From RGIG3994 sp045589735 (GTDB taxonomy: Bacteria; Bacillota; Clostridia; Oscillospirales; CAG-272): a stretch of DNA of 9,684 nt. Of the stretch, positions 7,705 through 9,684 are shown one piece after another. Location: contig JAZNPQ010000115.1 of the NCBI GenBank assembly GCA_045589735.1, positions 1 to 9,684 on the forward strand, in the 5' to 3' direction. Each line of letters starts with the position of its first letter. The first letter of the stretch is position 1. The position numbers and the translations under genes were made by a program. The notes beneath the pieces are model-generated. The model worked only from the letters and a program-made list of their open reading frames with translations. It was not told where the DNA came from and made no database searches.

Positions 7705-7984
7705 GTGCTAAACGGCGGCGATACAGGAGGTAACGAAAAATACACCAGAGATGCGTATATGTTTGTAGCCCCGACGCCTGCGCTTTGGCCGATAGGGGTA
7801 CGTGATGGTATCAAACATGCGTATCGAAAGGCTAACAAGGAGATCGTCAACGACGTGCTTTTCGCAGAGGAGTGTATACATCGGAGATACTACGATAATT
7901 CCTCTTCCTTATACCGTAGGAAACGTACAGGCACATTATACTTGGGGCGCAGCGAACGAAAAACCGGTAGAAATAAATAGGTAA
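7705..7984 (+). pseudogene. Decayed partial copy of the lipoprotein gene's 3' end
   Basis: This stretch repeats the last part of the preceding gene, from the AHHGG region on (parental positions about 7365-7640). Before the break, roughly 39 of 54 residues are identical, including ALWPIGVR and IVNDVLFAEEC. The block around 7846-7875 is almost unchanged in DNA. After GAGTGT (7870-7875) the copy has 7 bases where the parent has 30 (7527-7556). This net loss of 23 bases shifts the frame, and GDTTIIPLPY then resumes in another frame and ends at the TAA at 7982-7984. Signal peptide, linker and HxHxDH motif are absent, and no ribosome binding site precedes the only in-frame GTG (7705). Its last residues differ from the parent's. 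It could be the tail of a deleted tandem paralogue instead of a fresh duplication. Confidence 0.85.
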
Positions 7985-7990
7985 TTTTAA

Positions 7991-8033
7991 ATCTAAGCGG
8001 CGGCGGTAAACGCCGCCGTTTAGATACATTTTT
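7991..8033 (+). terminator. Strong intrinsic terminator
   Basis: A 15-bp stem (7991-8005 with 8011-8025), broken only by one G-U wobble (7997/8019), encloses the loop GTAAA. The core is GCGGCGGCG paired with CGCCGCCG. A T-tract (8029-8033) follows. It would end transcripts from the lipoprotein promoter after they pass through the pseudogene, since no terminator is visible directly after 7685. Confidence 0.9.
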
Positions 8034-8068
8034 ATAGAAGATAGTATTAAAGGAGACCAAAATTATCC

Positions 8069-9535
8069 ATGGCAATTTATTGTAACGAACCATCAAGAAC
8101 TTTCAGTGAGTATCTGCTGATACCCGGATACTCGGATGAAAACTGCACACCTGCAAACGTAAGCCTTAAAACGCCGCTTGTTAAGTACCGTAAGGGAGAA
8201 GAGGAATGCCCGATTTCTCTTAACATTCCTATGGTATCGGCGATAATGCAGTCGGTATCCGACGATAAAATGGCTATCGCGCTTGCAAAAGAGGGCGGAA
8301 TGTCCTTCATTTTCGGTTCGCAAAGCATTGAGGCAGAGGCGGCAATGGTAGCAAAAGTAAAAAATTACAAAGCGGGCTTTGTCGTAAGTGACTCCAACCT
8401 CAAGCCGGAGGATTCGCTGGCAGACGTTCTTACGCTCTTCGATGAGACGGGACATTCAACTATGCCCGTAACCGATGACGGAACCTCGAACGGTAAGCTT
8501 CTCGGTATCGTCACGGGACGTGATTACAGTGTTTCCCGTATGGCGACCGATACGCTTGTAAAGGATTTTATGACTCCTATAGAAAAGCTCATAACAGCCC
8601 CCGAAAGCACGACGCTTAAAGAGGCAAACGACATAATCTGGGAGCATAAGCTCAATTCACTTCCTATAATAAATGCCGAAGGTAAGCTTATTTATATGGT
8701 ATTCCGTAAGGACTACTCGCAGCATAAAAATAACCCGAATGAGCTGCTTGATAAGAATAAGAGATATATGGGCGGTGCAGGTATAAATACACGTGACTTT
8801 GCAGAACGTGTTCCCGCGCTTCTTGCGGCCGGAGCTGACGTGCTTTGTATCGACAGCTCGGAAGGATTTTCCTGCTGGCAGAAGAACGCTATCTCGTACA
8901 TTCGTGAAAAGTACGGCGACAGCGTAAAGGTCGGCGCGGGCAACGTAGTTGACCGCGAGGGCTTCAGATTCCTCGCAGAAGCAGGCGCAGACTTTATAAA
9001 GGTCGGTATCGGCGGCGGTTCTATCTGTATCACACGTGAGCAGAAGGGTATCGGACGCGGACAGGCTACGGCACTTATTGAGGTTTGCGCGGCACGTGAC
9101 GAATATTTCGAAGAGACAGGTGTATACGTTCCCGTATGCTCTGACGGTGGTATAGTTCACGACTATCATATGACACTCGCGCTTGCAATGGGCGCAGACT
9201 TTATGATGCTTGGACGTTACTTTGCACGCTTTGACGAAAGCCCCACAAATAAGCTCTTTATTAACGGTACATACGTTAAGGAGTATTGGGGTGAAGGCTC
9301 AAACCGCGCTCGTAACTGGCAGAGATACGACCTTGGCGGTAAGAGCTCGCTCCAGTTTGAAGAGGGAGTTGATTCTTACGTTGTGTACGCAGGCTCGCTG
9401 CACGAGGGAGTAGAGAAGAGTCTTTACAAGGTAAAGTCAACGATGTGCAACTGCGGAGTAATAACTATTCCCGACCTTCAGAAAAATGCGAAGCTGACAC
9501 TTGTATCGGCAACGAGTATCGTCGAGGGCGGATAA
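8069..9535 (+). CDS. guaB: IMP dehydrogenase, C-terminus lost to adapter sequence
   Basis: Oxidises IMP to XMP with NAD+, the committed step to guanine nucleotides. The catalytic (beta/alpha)8 barrel is interrupted by two CBS domains at about residues 100-215. Visible features are D262 in IDSSEG (NAD side), the catalytic loop GIGGGSICITREQKGIGRGQ (313-332) with nucleophile C320, CSDGG (357-361), and the flap WQRYDLGG (417-424) with R419 and Y420. These fall one residue from the Tritrichomonas foetus residues D261, C319, R418 and Y419, and the surrounding sequence closely resembles that enzyme, not GuaB of E. coli or B. subtilis. AAAGGAG lies 13 bases before the ATG, a rather long spacing. The apparent TAA (9533-9535) uses two adapter bases, so the true gene continues past 9533. 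By comparison with T. foetus (503 residues), about 15 residues are missing. No promoter is evident between the terminator and this gene. Confidence 0.95.
   Translation: MAIYCNEPSRTFSEYLLIPGYSDENCTPANVSLKTPLVKYRKGEEECPISLNIPMVSAIMQSVSDDKMAIALAKEGGMSFIFGSQSIEAEAAMVAKVKNYKAGFVVSDSNLKPEDSLADVLTLFDETGHSTMPVTDDGTSNGKLLGIVTGRDYSVSRMATDTLVKDFMTPIEKLITAPESTTLKEANDIIWEHKLNSLPIINAEGKLIYMVFRKDYSQHKNNPNELLDKNKRYMGGAGINTRDFAERVPALLAAGADVLCIDSSEGFSCWQKNAISYIREKYGDSVKVGAGNVVDREGFRFLAEAGADFIKVGIGGGSICITREQKGIGRGQATALIEVCAARDEYFEETGVYVPVCSDGGIVHDYHMTLALAMGADFMMLGRYFARFDESPTNKLFINGTYVKEYWGEGSNRARNWQRYDLGGKSSLQFEEGVDSYVVYAGSLHEGVEKSLYKVKSTMCNCGVITIPDLQKNAKLTLVSATSIVEGG
9466..9533 (+). repeat. First copy of 68-bp exact direct repeat (real guaB 3' end)
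   Basis: These bases recur without a mismatch at 9617-9684, offset by 151. This copy is in frame with guaB and encodes its ending IPDLQKNAKLTLVSATSIVEGG, so it is the genuine one. The first base of the match (T) is also the last base of the adapter, so the repeated insert is probably 67 bases. Confidence 0.97.
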
Positions 9536-9617
9536 GTCGGAGGCCAAGCGGTCTTAGGAAGACAAAATTTGTATTCAACTCCTTGGCCCACAGAACGACA
9601 TGGCTACGACCCGACTT
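9534..9617. other. MGI/BGISEQ (DNBSEQ) sequencing adapter, assembly artefact
   Basis: The 84 bases match in order the known DNBSEQ adapter. Positions 9534-9565 fit the 32-nt forward part (begins AAGTCGGAGGCCAAGCGG). Positions 9566-9575 (AATTTGTATT) occupy the 10-nt index slot. Positions 9576-9617 fit the reverse complement of the 42-nt reverse part (begins CAACTCCTTGG, ends CCGACTT). From memory, two bases differ in the last block (C instead of T at about 9588 and 9610). The 7-bp inverted ends AAGTCGG/CCGACTT come from the adapter design and are not an RNA stem. Confidence 0.95.
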
Positions 9618-9684
9618 ATTCCCGACCTTCAGAAAAATGCGAAGCTGACACTTGTATCGGCAACGAGTATCGTCGAGGGCGGAT
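9617..9684. repeat. Second copy of the 68-bp repeat, created by the adapter concatemer
   Basis: An exact copy of 9466-9533 that follows the adapter and stops at the same base, which is also the last base of the window. Insert-adapter-insert is the structure of a DNA nanoball made from a single very short fragment. This copy should not be read as genomic duplication or as coding sequence. Confidence 0.93.

Noticed and set aside
7705..7980. Intact small gene from the GTG at 7705
   Set aside because: No ribosome binding site. After the frame break the translated tail is unlike the family, while the family sequence continues in another frame, so it is a remnant.
7369..7984. Silent cassette for phase or antigenic variation of the lipoprotein
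   Set aside because: There is only one partial, frameshifted copy and no recombinase, inverted repeats or reverse transcriptase nearby; simple decay explains it better.
8019..8047. Promoter TTTAGA-17-TAGTAT for guaB
   Set aside because: Both hexamers match poorly, the -35 lies inside the terminator stem, and the start point would fall on the ribosome binding site.
8657..9169. Minus-strand frame of 170 codons inside guaB
   Set aside because: It is a shadow of a highly conserved enzyme and has no start signal.
9534..9617. Possible tRNA-like or structured RNA gene, given 7-bp complementary ends, an internal GGCCAAG/CTTGGCC pair and the small hairpin GTCTTAGGAAGAC
   Set aside because: All three pairings are design features of the DNBSEQ adapter, whose two parts and 10-base index account for the full 84 bases.
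9445..9648. Plus-strand open frame across the guaB end and beyond
   Set aside because: It is out of frame with guaB and runs through adapter sequence.

Overview
The window looks like one end of a metagenome-assembled contig from an anaerobic, gut-type Clostridia (Bacillota) genome. Supporting signs are strong AGGAG-type ribosome binding sites, two near-consensus sigma-A promoters with 17-bp spacers, an ATP-dependent formate-tetrahydrofolate ligase, a clostridial-style lipoprotein, and moderate GC with A/T-rich intergenic DNA. The genus cannot be fixed from the sequence alone.

Layout. Positions 1-5314 hold five tightly packed genes on the minus strand. In transcription order they are formate-tetrahydrofolate ligase (fhs), a small two-helix membrane protein, an L-ribulokinase-type FGGY kinase (araB-like), a membrane-anchored protein of unknown function, and serine O-acetyltransferase (cysE), which runs off the left edge. 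Gaps are -1, 48, 3 and 19 bases and I see no internal terminator, so they probably form one operon driven by a TTGAAA-17-TATAAT promoter at 5356-5384. Positions 5315-5606 are a divergent promoter region with short inverted repeats. On the plus strand, 5607-7685 encodes a large secreted lipoprotein with a metallo-beta-lactamase-fold domain of the ComEC type. It is followed by a broken, frameshifted partial second copy of its own 3' end (7705-7984) and a strong intrinsic terminator (7991-8033). From 8069 a divergent IMP dehydrogenase, strikingly like the Tritrichomonas foetus enzyme, runs to the right end.

The right end is not natural sequence. Positions 9534-9617 match, by recall, the complete 84-nt MGI/BGISEQ (DNBSEQ) library adapter including a 10-base index. 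The 67 bases before it are repeated exactly after it up to the window's last base. This is what a read through a very short insert in a rolling-circle concatemer would give. Two bases of the IMP dehydrogenase 'stop codon' come from the adapter, so the protein's real C-terminus is missing.

Functionally the region is mostly housekeeping. Fhs supplies 10-formyl-tetrahydrofolate for purine and one-carbon metabolism, IMP dehydrogenase commits IMP to guanine nucleotides, CysE opens cysteine synthesis, and the ribulokinase feeds pentose catabolism. I see no defence system, CRISPR array, insertion sequence or phage module. The biologically interesting items are the lipoprotein with its decayed tandem tail, the mixed-function operon, and the T. 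foetus-type IMP dehydrogenase.
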